DNA of 64,000 nucleotides from Wenyingzhuangia heitensis (GCF_011762155.1 NZ_JAASQL010000004.1:1-64000), one strand, 5' to 3'. Numbered from the stretch's first letter, positions 9,401 through 19,002 are shown. A program made the numbers and translations. Notes: generated by a model not told the origin, from the letters alone.

Positions 9401-10957
9401 ATTAATAGAAAACACGGAATTGAAGAAATTTTGTATGATTTACCTGCTGAAGAATACAAAAACCGATTGGCAGAAACCTATGGTATTACCGTATACCAAG
9501 AGCAGGTGATGTTACTGTCTCAAGATTTAGCCGGATTCACCAAAGGTCAGGCCGATACCTTGCGTAAAGCAATGGGTAAGAAGCAGATTGCAGTACTGGC
9601 AAAAATGAAACCTTTGTTTGTTAGTCAAGCAGCTGCTAAAGGACATGATGAAAAAGCCTTAGAAAAAATTTGGAAAGACTGGGAGGCATTTGCATCGTAT
9701 GCATTTAACAAATCTCATTCAACCTGTTATGCTTGGATTGCATACCAAACAGCTTATTTAAAAGCACATTATCCTGCAGAATATATGGCAGCTGTGTTGT
9801 CTAACAACATGAATGATATTAAGCAGGTTACCTTTTTTATGGAAGAGTGTAAGCGAATGGGATTGACTGTTTTAGGGCCTGATGTAAACGAATCTTATGC
9901 AAAATTTTCTGTAAATGATGAAGGAGCCGTTCGTTTTGGAATGGCAGCCATTAAAGGAGTTGGAGGAATAGCTGTAGAGGGAATTATAAATGAACGAAAA
10001 GAAAACGGACCTTTTGCTTCTATTTTTGATGTAGCCAAACGTGTAGATTTAAGAACTTGTAATAAAAAAGCATTTGAAGGTTTGGCTTTGGCAGGTGGTT
10101 TTGATTCTTTTGGAGATGTACACAGAGCTCAGTTTTTTGCTACCGATGAAAAGGGAATGACTTTTTTAGAAAAGGCAATGAAGTTTGGTCATGCCTATCA
10201 AGAAAGTATCAACTCTTCTCAAGTATCCTTATTTGGTGAGGCTTCTGATGTTCAATTACCAGAACCTTTAGTTCCTCCTTGCGAAACTTGGGGGACTATG
10301 GAAACTTTATCAAAAGAAAAAGAAGTGGTGGGAATTTATATTTCTGCTCATCCGTTAGACGATTATAAAAACGAAATGCGCTTTACCAATTGTAGTGTAA
10401 GTATGTTTAAAGAGGATTTAAAAAAATATGTAGGAAATGGTTTTTCATTTGCTGGAATTTTAACAAGTGCAGAACATAGAATTGCCAAAAATGGAAATGG
10501 TTGGGGATCTTTTATTATTGAAGATTATATGGATTCTCATGAGTTTAGATTATTTGGAGAAGATTATTTACGTTACCAACACATGTTAGTGCCTAATTCT
10601 TTTTTATACATAAGTGGTACAATTCAGCGTGGATGGATGCAAAAAGATGGTACGGAAGGGACTCCAAGAGAAAAGTTTTCTGATTTTTCTTTACTGTCAG
10701 ATGTGATGGATAAAAAATGTAAGAAGATTACGTTTAAAATGAAATTACATGAAATAACAGAAGAAAGAATAGAACAGTTAGAAATGTTACTATCTGGTTA
10801 TACAGGTGAAGGAGCTAAACAAACAATAGGATTTAATTTAATATCGGACAAAGATAGAATTGATATAGAAATGCCATCAAGAACTTATAAACTAAAAATA
10901 TCGTCAGAACTATTTGAGTATTTGGATAAGGAAGGGTTTGAGTATAAGTTGAATTAA
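6458..10957 (+). CDS. dnaE: DNA polymerase III alpha subunit with fused N-terminal 3'-5' exonuclease
   Basis: Replicative polymerase subunit of 1499 residues. Residues 1 to about 185 form a DEDDh proofreading exonuclease (YLIFDTETTG at the start; HNATADVEATTRCFF carries the His and last Asp). A PHP domain begins near 295 (HLHNH, residues 298-302). The polymerase active site has PDIDIDF (D724, D726, D728) and GPGRGSAAGS just before it. A helix-hairpin-helix and OB-fold region fill the C-terminal part, including the SAHPLDDY segment. E. coli DnaE is about 1160 residues with a separate DnaQ; here proofreading is built in, as in related flavobacteria. The ATG at 6458 starts directly on the exonuclease motif; an in-frame ATG at 6389 would add 23 unlikely residues. 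Confidence 0.95.
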   Translation: MYLIFDTETTGLPKSYKAPMTDTDNWPRCIQIAWQLHDDMGRVVEHDNFMVQPNGFNIPFDSEKIHGISTELAQEQGISLQESLERFNIVLGKTKFLVGQNVTFDVNIMGAEFIRAGITPNFKAFEFDSFDLETYNFGTKPPKNRSMAIDDLSEDDKNTLGILDTCTEVTASMCQLPGGRGGKFKLPTLTELHNYLFGVGFGEAHNATADVEATTRCFFELIRKQAFTQEQLDVDPNYFTEFRTINPKPFDVIGLKHLNLKKESEKIRKRQSEQAGAKGKGVNVKESLAKLEDVSFAHLHNHTQYSILQSTIEIGALVNNAGKHNMSAVAMTDTGNMMASFHFTNAVAGYNNGIKAKREEAEEKGEVFTDKELVPIVGCEFFVCENHLDKTKKDNGYQVVLLAKNRKGYQNLAKMSSTAFVDGFYYVPRIDRNIIEQYKEDVIALTGNLYGEVPSKILNVGEKQAEEALVWWKEQFGDDLYIEMMRHGQEDENVVNKVLLEFSEKYDIKIVATNNTFYINQEDANAHDILLCVKDGEKQATPIGRGRGYRYGLPNDQYYFKTPDEMKELFVDVPEAISNIQELVDKITPFTLASDVLLPAFDIPDQFKDVKDLEDKGKRGENNFLAHLVYEGAKKRYGEITEPIRERLDLELDVIAKTGYPGYFLIVEDFIRAAREMGVSVGPGRGSAAGSVAAYCLWITNIDPIQYDLLFERFLNPERISMPDIDIDFDDEGRGRVIDYVIDKYGANQVAQIITYGTMAAKSSIRDTARVLDLPLFEADRIAKLIPGMKLKKIFGLDDKELASKLRSEEIEMVNELKRISDGDGLEAETINKARVLEGSVRNTGIHACGVIITPDDITKFVPVSVAKDSDMYVTQFDNSVVEDAGLLKMDFLGLKTLTLIKHTCQIVKARHDVDLDPEAFPIDDLKTYELFQRGETVGIFQYESPGMQKYMRELKPTVFADLIAMNALYRPGPLEYIPSFINRKHGIEEILYDLPAEEYKNRLAETYGITVYQEQVMLLSQDLAGFTKGQADTLRKAMGKKQIAVLAKMKPLFVSQAAAKGHDEKALEKIWKDWEAFASYAFNKSHSTCYAWIAYQTAYLKAHYPAEYMAAVLSNNMNDIKQVTFFMEECKRMGLTVLGPDVNESYAKFSVNDEGAVRFGMAAIKGVGGIAVEGIINERKENGPFASIFDVAKRVDLRTCNKKAFEGLALAGGFDSFGDVHRAQFFATDEKGMTFLEKAMKFGHAYQESINSSQVSLFGEASDVQLPEPLVPPCETWGTMETLSKEKEVVGIYISAHPLDDYKNEMRFTNCSVSMFKEDLKKYVGNGFSFAGILTSAEHRIAKNGNGWGSFIIEDYMDSHEFRLFGEDYLRYQHMLVPNSFLYISGTIQRGWMQKDGTEGTPREKFSDFSLLSDVMDKKCKKITFKMKLHEITEERIEQLEMLLSGYTGEGAKQTIGFNLISDKDRIDIEMPSRTYKLKISSELFEYLDKEGFEYKLN

Positions 10958-10960
10958 AAT

Positions 10961-11000
10961 AAAAAAGAGGTAAATAATTTTAATTATTTACCTCTTTTTT
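10961..11000. terminator. bidirectional terminator between dnaE and gldJ
   Basis: An AAAAAAGAGGTAAATAATT arm pairs with its inverse complement across a short loop, with a T run ending at 11000. It serves the convergent genes dnaE and gldJ. Confidence 0.85.
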
Positions 11001-11021
11001 GTTTTGTGTAATGTAGTTCTC

Positions 11022-12722
11022 TTAATAAGAAATATTAAAAGGAGTTCTTTTTCCAGGTTCATGACCTTCCCCCACCTTGCTTACAACACATCTAAAACCA
11101 ATATAATCTGTAGACATGTATTCTTCCATAAATCTTCTTTGTGATGGATCTAACCAGAATTCTCTATCTTTCCAAGATCCTCCTTTGTATACTCTAGAAT
11201 GATTTGTAATTAAAGAGGTTCTCGTTTTGTCATCATATACATACTCTAATTTTCCTGTTTCTTCATTAAGAACTGGAGCAGGAATAATAGGGGCATTGTA
11301 TACTTTTTTTACTCTTTCAGGATCCTCTTCTAAATATGTTCTAGAAGAAGCAGTATCTCCGTCTGCAAAATCTCTATTGTCAGCTTTTTGAAAGCTAGGA
11401 CTTAAATAGGCATCACTACTAGATATTTGTTCTTTAATTATTTGTCCAGGAAGTACTGTAGGTACAATTTTACCATTAGGTAATGTGTCATAAGTAATGG
11501 TATTATAATCAGCAATTACAATATTTCCGTTTTCATTTAATTTAGGTTTTCTAAATACGTTTCCTCTAGCGTAGTTAAAGTCGTTTAAGTTAGTGTCTAT
11601 TTCTGGTCTGTAAACATCAAAAACCCATTCTGCAACGTTTCCTGACATATCGTACAATCCAAAAGCATTAGGAGGGTAACTTCTTACTGGAGTTGTAATA
11701 TCTCCATAATCAGAACTCCACCCTGCAATACCACTATAATCTCCTTTACCTTGCTTAAAGTTGGCATGTTGTACATAGTATTTACTTTGTAAATCTCTTG
11801 TACTTTCACCATTCCAAGCATATTTTTTTCTACCTCTAATAGAGTTAAAATATCTATTTTCAATATCAGCTTTAGCAGCATATTCCCATTCAACTTCTGT
11901 AGGTAATCTGTAAGAAGGAGATGGAGAGTGTCTGTCTATATTTAAGATAATATCTTTTTTATCTACAACAGCAGCAATTGCTGTAGTATCATTTTCTTCT
12001 TCTTCAGGATTGGTTACATATTCTGTATAAATAGAATAATCTCCGTTAAATAACAATTTAGGATCAGCTTCAAACACTTCTGCATCAAAATGGTTTCTTC
12101 CTTCAACAGTAATTTGTTTGTTTGTATATAAAGGTTTTAAAACCCCTTCTTCCATTAATTGTTTTTCAGTAATTCTATCGGTTCTCCATTTACAGTAATC
12201 ATTTGCTTGCCTCCAACTTACTCCCACAACAGGATAGTTTTCATAAGCTCTGTGACGTAAATAATTTTTAGATAAGCCAGCATCATGACCTAAAGGTTTT
12301 TCCCAAACCCCTTCATTAGGAACTGCAGCTGCATAAATATGTTTGTATTTTGGATTTTCTGGAGGGAATACTTTTTTTAGCCAATCTAAATAAATAAGAT
12401 ATTCTCTGTTGGTTACTTCTGTATCATCAATATAAAAACTTTGTACGTGTACAGATTTTGGTGGGTTTGTAATACCTCCCATTACATCTTGCTGAGTTTG
12501 TCCCATCACAAAAACACCACCTTCTATAAGAACCATATTATTGGTTATTTCTTGTCCTCCATTAGGAGATAGTCTAGAAAGACCACCGTTTTCGGGTAAA
12601 CTAAAATCCATTCCTACGTTTTCGGAACGTCTATTAGTACTAAGGTTTTGCTGGTTAAAACAACTTGTTAAGCAAAGTAGTAATAAGCTAGATATCAAGA
12701 TTGTTTTTATGAATTTTTTCAT
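11022..12722 (-). CDS. gldJ: gliding motility lipoprotein GldJ (SUMF1-like fold)
   Basis: A 566-residue lipoprotein. The signal peptide ends in a lipobox (LCLTSC), so it is anchored to a membrane by a lipidated cysteine. The rest carries a formylglycine-generating-enzyme (SUMF1) type fold: GGVFVMGQTQQD, YIDDTEVTNREYLIYLDW, VGVSWRQANDYCKWR, YRLPTEVEWEYAA, GLYDMSGNVAEWV and KGGSWKDREFWLDPSQRR. Length and layout match Flavobacterium GldJ, an essential gliding and type IX secretion component. It is divergent from porU-porV, an arrangement also known in F. johnsoniae. The start MKKFIK at 12722 is preferred over an in-frame ATG five codons upstream because it directly opens the signal peptide. Confidence 0.93.
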   Translation of the reverse strand: MKKFIKTILISSLLLLCLTSCFNQQNLSTNRRSENVGMDFSLPENGGLSRLSPNGGQEITNNMVLIEGGVFVMGQTQQDVMGGITNPPKSVHVQSFYIDDTEVTNREYLIYLDWLKKVFPPENPKYKHIYAAAVPNEGVWEKPLGHDAGLSKNYLRHRAYENYPVVGVSWRQANDYCKWRTDRITEKQLMEEGVLKPLYTNKQITVEGRNHFDAEVFEADPKLLFNGDYSIYTEYVTNPEEEENDTTAIAAVVDKKDIILNIDRHSPSPSYRLPTEVEWEYAAKADIENRYFNSIRGRKKYAWNGESTRDLQSKYYVQHANFKQGKGDYSGIAGWSSDYGDITTPVRSYPPNAFGLYDMSGNVAEWVFDVYRPEIDTNLNDFNYARGNVFRKPKLNENGNIVIADYNTITYDTLPNGKIVPTVLPGQIIKEQISSSDAYLSPSFQKADNRDFADGDTASSRTYLEEDPERVKKVYNAPIIPAPVLNEETGKLEYVYDDKTRTSLITNHSRVYKGGSWKDREFWLDPSQRRFMEEYMSTDYIGFRCVVSKVGEGHEPGKRTPFNISY

Positions 12723-12805
12723 AAAGATTGAAATCACTATAATTGTTAATTGGTACGCAAGATATCATATAATCCTTAATTATACAATTTAAATACGTTG
12801 TGTAA

Positions 12806-12832
12806 TTGAGAAGTTTATAATCGCTATATTCG
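12806..12832 (+). promoter_or_regulatory. possible porU promoter
   Basis: TTG at 12806-12808 and TATATTCG at 12825-12832 lie 16 bases apart and 18 bases before the porU start. The second element differs from the Bacteroidota -7 consensus TAnnTTTG at one position. Confidence 0.35.
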
Positions 12833-12850
12833 TCAAATAATTCCATAGAA

Positions 12851-15800
12851 ATGAAACTACGCTACTTAGTCTTTATTATATTAAGTACCTTGAATATATT
12901 TAGTCAAGAAAAACAAACTTTTAGTTTAGATTGGAAACAAGTATATGAACCTGTTTTACAGAAGAGTATATTAGTTGCGACTAATGTAGCTCTTAATCAT
13001 GATTTACAACCTTCCTTTGGGTATCACTTTAAAATAGAAGAAGGTAGGTCTATTGATAATTATGAATTTACAAACGTTATTACAGAAAAATTAACGAATA
13101 GTGAGTTAAATACTGTAGATGTTAGTTTGTTACTAAATACATTTACTCCTTTACTTAGTGTTGTTAAACAGAGAAATAAAAATACAATTGCAGTAGAGGC
13201 AAATCCTGTTTATAAAAAAGATAATGGAGAAATTGTAAAAGTAACTTCTTTTCAACTTAATTATGGTTTAACAAGTTTATCTAGTTCAAGGATTAGTGCT
13301 ATAAATGGAACAACTGCTCAAATTAATTCTGTTTTGTCGTCGGGTACTTGGTATAAAGTTGCTGTTGATAAATCTGGAGTTTTTAAAATAGATGCTTCAT
13401 TTTTTAATTCATTAGGAGTTAATATATCATCTATAAACCCTAGAAATATAAGAGTTTATGGAAATGGAGGTGTTATGTTGCCAGAGTTGCTAAGTGAATC
13501 TAGAAAAGAAGATTTGGTAGAGAATGCTATTTTTGTATCTGGTGAAAATGACAATGTGTTTAATGATAATGATTATGTTCTGTTTTATGCACAAGGTCCT
13601 ATAGGTTGGGATTTGGTATCAAGAAATAATATTACTCATCAACAAAATATTTATAGTGATTTAGCCTATTATTTTATAAATGTAGATTCAGGTGTAAATG
13701 GAAAAAGAATTAAAAATAAGGCAACTATAACGAATACTGCTACAAAAAGCATTAATACGTTTACAGATTATCAATTTCATGAAAAAGAGTTGATAAACTA
13801 TATTAGAGTAGGGAAAAAATGGTTTGGAGAAGACTTTACCTTAAATAATAGGCAGTCATTTACGTTTAATTTTCCTAACATAGATACAAGTCAACCAGTG
13901 TTTTTAAAAGGATCTTTTACAGGTTTGTCTAGTAGTGTTTCTACAGATTATTTGGTGCAGTATGACAATAATGATGGGAATGTAGATAATAATAATCAAG
14001 TTTTATCTGCAAGTATCGCTTCAACAAGTAGCTCTGCGTATGTAGATAATTTAGTGTCTAATACTTTTAATGTAGAAAACTCTAATGTTAAGTTAGATAT
14101 TACATGGAATCATAATGGCGATCTATCTGCTTTAGCTTATTTGGATTATTTAGAAGTGAGTGCTGATCGATTTTTAACCGCTACAGGGCAACAGTTTAAT
14201 TTCTTAAACTTTAATTCAAACACAACTTCCGAAGTTTTAGAATATACTATTGCCAACAATTCTGAAATAGATGCAATTTGGAATGTTACAGATCCAACAA
14301 ATGTTACTAATATTCAGGACCTAGATTTAGGAACTAGTACTTTTAAATTTAAAGAAATTACTGATGGAGTTTTAGATTATTATCAAGTTGTAAAAGAGTC
14401 AAATGCTTATACACCTATCAAGTTGGAAAACTCGATTGTTGTCAATCAAAACTTACATGGTTTAACAAACGTACAGTATATAATAGTAACAAATAAAAGT
14501 TTAAAAAGTCAAGCACAAAGATTGGCTAATTATCATCAAGAAAACACAACTATATCAGAAACAAACAATAGTTTATTAAATGTTGAAGTGGTAGAAATAG
14601 ATGAGATTTACAATGAGTTTGGTTCTGGATCTCCAGATATAACAGCTATTAGAGATTTTCTTAAATATATATATGATAATGGAACTTCTGAAGAAACCAA
14701 ACTAAAATATGTTTGTTTTTTTGGTGATGCAAGTATAGATTACAAAGAAATTAAATATCCAAATACAAATTTGGTTCCCGTATACTTATCTACAAGAAGT
14801 ACCAGTTTAACAAGCTCTTACAATACAGATGATTATTTTGCTTATTTAGACGAAACAGACGATACAAACAATGATGGAGAAGTGAATCCAGGAGGGCAAT
14901 TAGATATTTCAACTGGAAGAATACCTGTGAAGACAGAACAAGAAGCCAAACAATATATAGACAAGGTCTTAAATTACTACACTCCAAAATCTTTTGGGGA
15001 TTGGAAAAATAAAGTTACTCTTTTGGGGGATGATGGTCAAGATGGAGAAGATCAGGATTTGATAAAACACTTAGAAGAATCAGCTTTAAAGATAGGAGTA
15101 AATAATAAGAACTTAAATTTAGATAAGTTATATACAGATGCTTTTAAAGAAGAAGTTACTGCAGGTGGAGGAAGATATCCAGATATAAAAAAGAGATTTG
15201 ACGAAGCTTTTGAAAGAGGATCTTTAGTCATTAATTATTTTGGACATGGAAATACTTCTACACTGGGAGAAGAGGTATATATGGGAATATCTGATATAAG
15301 AGGGTATAGAAATTTAAATAATCTTCCACTGTTTATTACAGTAACCTGTGATTTTTCTAGATTTGATGATCCTACATTTGTGTCTGGAGGAGAAGAGTTG
15401 ATAGAAAGTGCCTATGGAGGAGCTGGTTCTATGATAACAACTTCTAGAGAAATTACTATATTCTCAGGAGAAACTATAAATAATAAATTAGCAGATTTTC
15501 TTTATAGTTACGATGGTAAGAGTAGAACAATAGCAGAAGCTTTAAAAGATGCTAAAAACGAAATTATACTATCTAACGAATTGTTTGTGTATTTCTTTGG
15601 AGATCCAGCCATGAAACTATCAATACCCAAAGAAGGAGTTGTTTTAAACAATGTACAAAAACATATTACAAATACCGAAACAGGAAATGTAACTTATAGT
15701 GATGTTACTGAATTAAACGGATTGTCTAAATTAAGAGTAACTGGAGAAGTACAAAATGAAGGTTTGTTAAACGAAAACTTTAATGGAGAATTATCTGTTA

Positions 15801-16732
15801 TTTTATACGACAAAGAAATAGATAGAAAAACATTATTAAATGAAGGAGCTGGAACAGTTGTAGAGTTTAAGTCCTTAGAAAGTAAAGTTTTTGTGGGAAA
15901 AGCATCTGTTACCAATGGAGTGTTTAAGTTCGATTTTGTTTTACCTAAAGATGTAAGCGTATTGCCCGAAAATGCTAAATTTAGCTTTTATGCAGCTTCT
16001 ACTACAGAAGAAAGAGCAGGAAGTAGTTTTGATTATAAGGTAGGAGGAATAGATCCTGATGTAGAGGAGGATACAACAGCACCAGAAATTCAACTCTTTT
16101 TTGAAGATGAAACTTTTGTTGCCGGAGGAAATACATCATCAACACCTAACTTACTTGCTAAAATTTATGATGAAAATGGAGTGAATACTTCCTTAAATTC
16201 TATAGGACATAATATCACTTTGGTTATAGATGGAGATTTGGCCAACCCGATATCATTAAATGAGTATTATACAACAGAAAAAGACGACTTTACAAACGGA
16301 GTAGTAAACTATCAGTTGTCTGAATTAGAAATAGGAAATCATACAATTACATTTAAAGCGTGGGATTCACATAATAATTCATCAACTCAAACGTTAAACT
16401 TTTTTGTAGAAGAAGATAAAGGGTTTAAATTAAGTAAGGTATTAAACTATCCAAACCCATTTATTAACCACACAGAATTTTGGTTTAAAAATAATAGACT
16501 TGGTGATCCATTAGAAATTAAAATACAAATTTATACGGTATCAGGTAAATTGATAAAAACAATTAGATCAACAACCAATAACTCTGATAATATAGAAAGA
16601 TCTGTTACCTGGGATGGTAGAGATGACTATGGAAATCGTTTGGGGAAAGGAGTTTATTTGTATAAATTAGTTGTAAAAAACACATTTACAGATGAAGTTG
16701 ATGAAAAAATTGAAAAATTAGTAATATTGTAA
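12851..16732 (+). CDS. porU: type IX secretion system sortase PorU (C25 family cysteine peptidase)
   Basis: A 1293-residue exported protein. PorU cleaves the C-terminal signal of type IX secretion cargo at the cell surface and attaches it to lipopolysaccharide or releases it. The signal peptide covers about residues 1-19 (ending NIFSQ). A gingipain-like C25 catalytic domain occupies about 540-920: the catalytic histidine is H799 in YFGHGN and the catalytic cysteine C833 in VTCDFSRF. A C-terminal FlgD-Ig-like module (about 1195-1293) holds NYPNPF, VTWDGRDDYGNRLGKGVYLY and a terminal LVIL, as in other PorU proteins. It sits 17 bases upstream of porV, with which it forms the surface attachment complex, and opposite gldJ. 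Confidence 0.94.
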   Translation: MKLRYLVFIILSTLNIFSQEKQTFSLDWKQVYEPVLQKSILVATNVALNHDLQPSFGYHFKIEEGRSIDNYEFTNVITEKLTNSELNTVDVSLLLNTFTPLLSVVKQRNKNTIAVEANPVYKKDNGEIVKVTSFQLNYGLTSLSSSRISAINGTTAQINSVLSSGTWYKVAVDKSGVFKIDASFFNSLGVNISSINPRNIRVYGNGGVMLPELLSESRKEDLVENAIFVSGENDNVFNDNDYVLFYAQGPIGWDLVSRNNITHQQNIYSDLAYYFINVDSGVNGKRIKNKATITNTATKSINTFTDYQFHEKELINYIRVGKKWFGEDFTLNNRQSFTFNFPNIDTSQPVFLKGSFTGLSSSVSTDYLVQYDNNDGNVDNNNQVLSASIASTSSSAYVDNLVSNTFNVENSNVKLDITWNHNGDLSALAYLDYLEVSADRFLTATGQQFNFLNFNSNTTSEVLEYTIANNSEIDAIWNVTDPTNVTNIQDLDLGTSTFKFKEITDGVLDYYQVVKESNAYTPIKLENSIVVNQNLHGLTNVQYIIVTNKSLKSQAQRLANYHQENTTISETNNSLLNVEVVEIDEIYNEFGSGSPDITAIRDFLKYIYDNGTSEETKLKYVCFFGDASIDYKEIKYPNTNLVPVYLSTRSTSLTSSYNTDDYFAYLDETDDTNNDGEVNPGGQLDISTGRIPVKTEQEAKQYIDKVLNYYTPKSFGDWKNKVTLLGDDGQDGEDQDLIKHLEESALKIGVNNKNLNLDKLYTDAFKEEVTAGGGRYPDIKKRFDEAFERGSLVINYFGHGNTSTLGEEVYMGISDIRGYRNLNNLPLFITVTCDFSRFDDPTFVSGGEELIESAYGGAGSMITTSREITIFSGETINNKLADFLYSYDGKSRTIAEALKDAKNEIILSNELFVYFFGDPAMKLSIPKEGVVLNNVQKHITNTETGNVTYSDVTELNGLSKLRVTGEVQNEGLLNENFNGELSVILYDKEIDRKTLLNEGAGTVVEFKSLESKVFVGKASVTNGVFKFDFVLPKDVSVLPENAKFSFYAASTTEERAGSSFDYKVGGIDPDVEEDTTAPEIQLFFEDETFVAGGNTSSTPNLLAKIYDENGVNTSLNSIGHNITLVIDGDLANPISLNEYYTTEKDDFTNGVVNYQLSELEIGNHTITFKAWDSHNNSSTQTLNFFVEEDKGFKLSKVLNYPNPFINHTEFWFKNNRLGDPLEIKIQIYTVSGKLIKTIRSTTNNSDNIERSVTWDGRDDYGNRLGKGVYLYKLVVKNTFTDEVDEKIEKLVIL

Positions 16733-16749
16733 AAACAGAAACAAACTAT

Positions 16750-17859
16750 ATGAGAATCTTAAAATTAAACTTAACTACTTTAGTTTTGACTGTACTTTTT
16801 AGTACATCACTTTATGCCCAAGAGAATAATACCATTACAACAGTAGCTCCTTTTTTAAATATTGTTACAGATGCAAGGGCAGCCGCAATGGGAGATGTTG
16901 GAGTTGCTTCCTCTGCTGATGGAAATGCTCTTTTTCACAATGCCGCTAAAATGGTGTTTCATAAAAATGAAGTTACTTTAGGAATAAATTACACACCTTG
17001 GTTACGTAACCTAACAGATGATATTTATGTAGGTAATTTCACTTATCAACAGAAAATAGATGAGAGAAGTGCTTTTGGTGGTGGGATAAAATACTTTAAT
17101 TATGGTGAAATAGAAATTACACAATCGGGAGATAGCGGAACTAGTTCTAAGGGTTCTCCGTATGAATTAGCTTTAGATGCGGCTTATTCATTAAAATTAA
17201 GTGAAAATTATTCTATGGCTGTAGCCCTTAGGTACATTAGATCTGATTTAAGTATTACAGGTACATCTATTTCAGATATTCAACCTTCAAATGGTTTTGC
17301 AGTAGATATTTCTGGATACTATGTGTCTAATGAAATGGCTTTTAGCGAATTTAATGGAGTTGCAAGAGCAGGTTTTAATATTAGTAACATAGGTCCTAAA
17401 GTAAGTGTGTTAAACAGCGAAGGTTTTTTACCCACCAATTTAAAATTAGGAGGAGGGTTCGATTTTATTGTTGATGACTACAATCAATTAGGGTTAACGT
17501 TAGAATTTACCAAATTATTGGTTCCTGCTGTAGATGGGGAAGATAAAAATTTTATAGAAGGAATGATTTCTTCTTTTGGAGATGCTCCAGGAGGTTTAAA
17601 AGAAGAATTACAAGAAGTAACTATTGGTTTAGGAGCAGAGTATTTATATAACAATGCATTTGCTTTTAGAGCAGGATACTTTAAAGAAAACGAAAATAAA
17701 GGAAATAGAAACTTTTTTACATTGGGAGCTGGTTTTAGAGCAAGTTCTTTTAACGTTGATATTTCTTACTTAGCAAGTAATTCTGTAGTAAACAATCCAC
17801 TTGAAAACACACTTAGATTCTCGTTGTCTTTTGATTTAGGAGATATATACGAGTATTAA
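16750..17859 (+). CDS. porV: type IX secretion outer membrane protein PorV (LptO)
   Basis: A 369-residue beta-barrel outer membrane protein with signal peptide 1-23 (ending TSLYAQE). The N-terminal region carries the PorV signature TDARAAAMGDVGVASSADGN followed by ALFHNAA. The remainder alternates amphipathic strands, and the C-terminal strand ends LSFDLGDIYEY. PorV collects folded cargo from the SprA translocon and hands it to PorU. It probably shares an mRNA with porU (17-base gap), and a strong hairpin terminator follows. The family is FadL-like in fold, but the gene context makes PorV the clear call. Confidence 0.94.
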   Translation: MRILKLNLTTLVLTVLFSTSLYAQENNTITTVAPFLNIVTDARAAAMGDVGVASSADGNALFHNAAKMVFHKNEVTLGINYTPWLRNLTDDIYVGNFTYQQKIDERSAFGGGIKYFNYGEIEITQSGDSGTSSKGSPYELALDAAYSLKLSENYSMAVALRYIRSDLSITGTSISDIQPSNGFAVDISGYYVSNEMAFSEFNGVARAGFNISNIGPKVSVLNSEGFLPTNLKLGGGFDFIVDDYNQLGLTLEFTKLLVPAVDGEDKNFIEGMISSFGDAPGGLKEELQEVTIGLGAEYLYNNAFAFRAGYFKENENKGNRNFFTLGAGFRASSFNVDISYLASNSVVNNPLENTLRFSLSFDLGDIYEY

Positions 17860-17882
17860 TCCTAAAAATATATTTACATTTG

Positions 17883-17914
17883 AGCCAGCATTAATAGAAT
17901 GCTGGCTTTTTTAT
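17883..17914 (+). terminator. porU-porV operon terminator
   Basis: AGCCAGCATT (17883-17892) pairs with AATGCTGGCT (17898-17907) across a 5-base loop, followed by a T run. Confidence 0.85.
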
Positions 17915-17923
17915 TTATTACAT

Positions 17924-18994
17924 ATGTATAGCAATATTATCATTACAGGTACAGGAAGTGCCATTCCCAATAGAATAGTAAAAAACACAGATTTTAAAAA
18001 TCACGTATTTTTAAATGAAGATGGTTCTCTTTTTGAAAAAGAAAACAGTGAAATTATTGAGAAATTTAACGCAATTACAGGAATTGAAGAAAGAAGGTAT
18101 GCGGAAGATCATGTAAATACATCTGATTTGGCTACACAAGCATCTGTAGAAGCTATTAAATCCTCTAAAATTGATAAAGAAGAGTTAGATTTAATTATTG
18201 TAGCTCATAATTTTGGAGATATTAAAAAAGGAAGTATACAAGGAGATATGTTGCCTAGTTTGGCAACTCGTGTTAAAAATAAATTAGGAATAGAAAATCC
18301 AAACTGTGTGGCATATGATATTCTTTTTGGATGTCCGGGTTGGGTACAGGCTATGATACAAGCAAATCAAGCAATAAAAGCAGGAGATGCTAAAAAAGTA
18401 TTAATAATTGGGGCAGAAACATTGTCTAGAGTTGTTGATGATAGTGATAGAGATAGTATGATTTTTGCTGATGGAGCGGGAGCAACTATTTTAGAATTAA
18501 AAAAAGAAGATAAGGAAAGAGGAATTTTAAGTACAGCTGCTCAAACCTATGCAATAGAAGAGGCAGGGTATTTATATTCGGGACCTTCATACAATCAAAA
18601 TTTAGATCAAGACGTTAACTATATAAAAATGTTAGGGCGTAAAATTTATGAATTTGCATTGACAAAAGTACCTGCAGCCATAAAAGTAGCGATGGATAAA
18701 AGAGGATTAGAAATAGATGATATTTCTAAAATATTCTTACATCAAGCTAACGAAAAAATGGACGAAGCCATTGTAAAAAGGTTGTATAGAGAATACAGAA
18801 AACCAGTTAAAAAGAATGTGATGCCAATGTCTATTCAAAAACTAGGAAACAATTCTGTAGCTACAGTTCCTATTTTATACGATATGGTTTTACGAAATCA
18901 ATTAGAAGGTCATTCTGTTGAGATCAACGATATTGTTGTATTTGCGTCTGTTGGAGCAGGAATGAACATAAATGCAATTACGTATAAACTATAA
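17924..18994 (+). CDS. 3-oxoacyl-ACP synthase III family protein (FabH-like)
   Basis: A thiolase-fold condensing enzyme of 356 residues. The KAS III catalytic triad is visible: C137 in FGCPGW, histidine in FLHQAN and asparagine in LGNNSVAT. The segment SDRDSMIFADGAGATI is typical of the family. FabH proper is usually about 320-330 residues and starts fatty acid synthesis from acetyl-CoA. This longer paralogue type is common in flavobacteria and may use other acyl primers or take part in making special lipids or polyenes. No other fatty acid gene lies beside it. It converges on tsaD with only 8 bases between stop codons. Confidence 0.88.
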   Translation: MYSNIIITGTGSAIPNRIVKNTDFKNHVFLNEDGSLFEKENSEIIEKFNAITGIEERRYAEDHVNTSDLATQASVEAIKSSKIDKEELDLIIVAHNFGDIKKGSIQGDMLPSLATRVKNKLGIENPNCVAYDILFGCPGWVQAMIQANQAIKAGDAKKVLIIGAETLSRVVDDSDRDSMIFADGAGATILELKKEDKERGILSTAAQTYAIEEAGYLYSGPSYNQNLDQDVNYIKMLGRKIYEFALTKVPAAIKVAMDKRGLEIDDISKIFLHQANEKMDEAIVKRLYREYRKPVKKNVMPMSIQKLGNNSVATVPILYDMVLRNQLEGHSVEINDIVVFASVGAGMNINAITYKL

Positions 18995-19002
18995 TTATAG
19001 TT

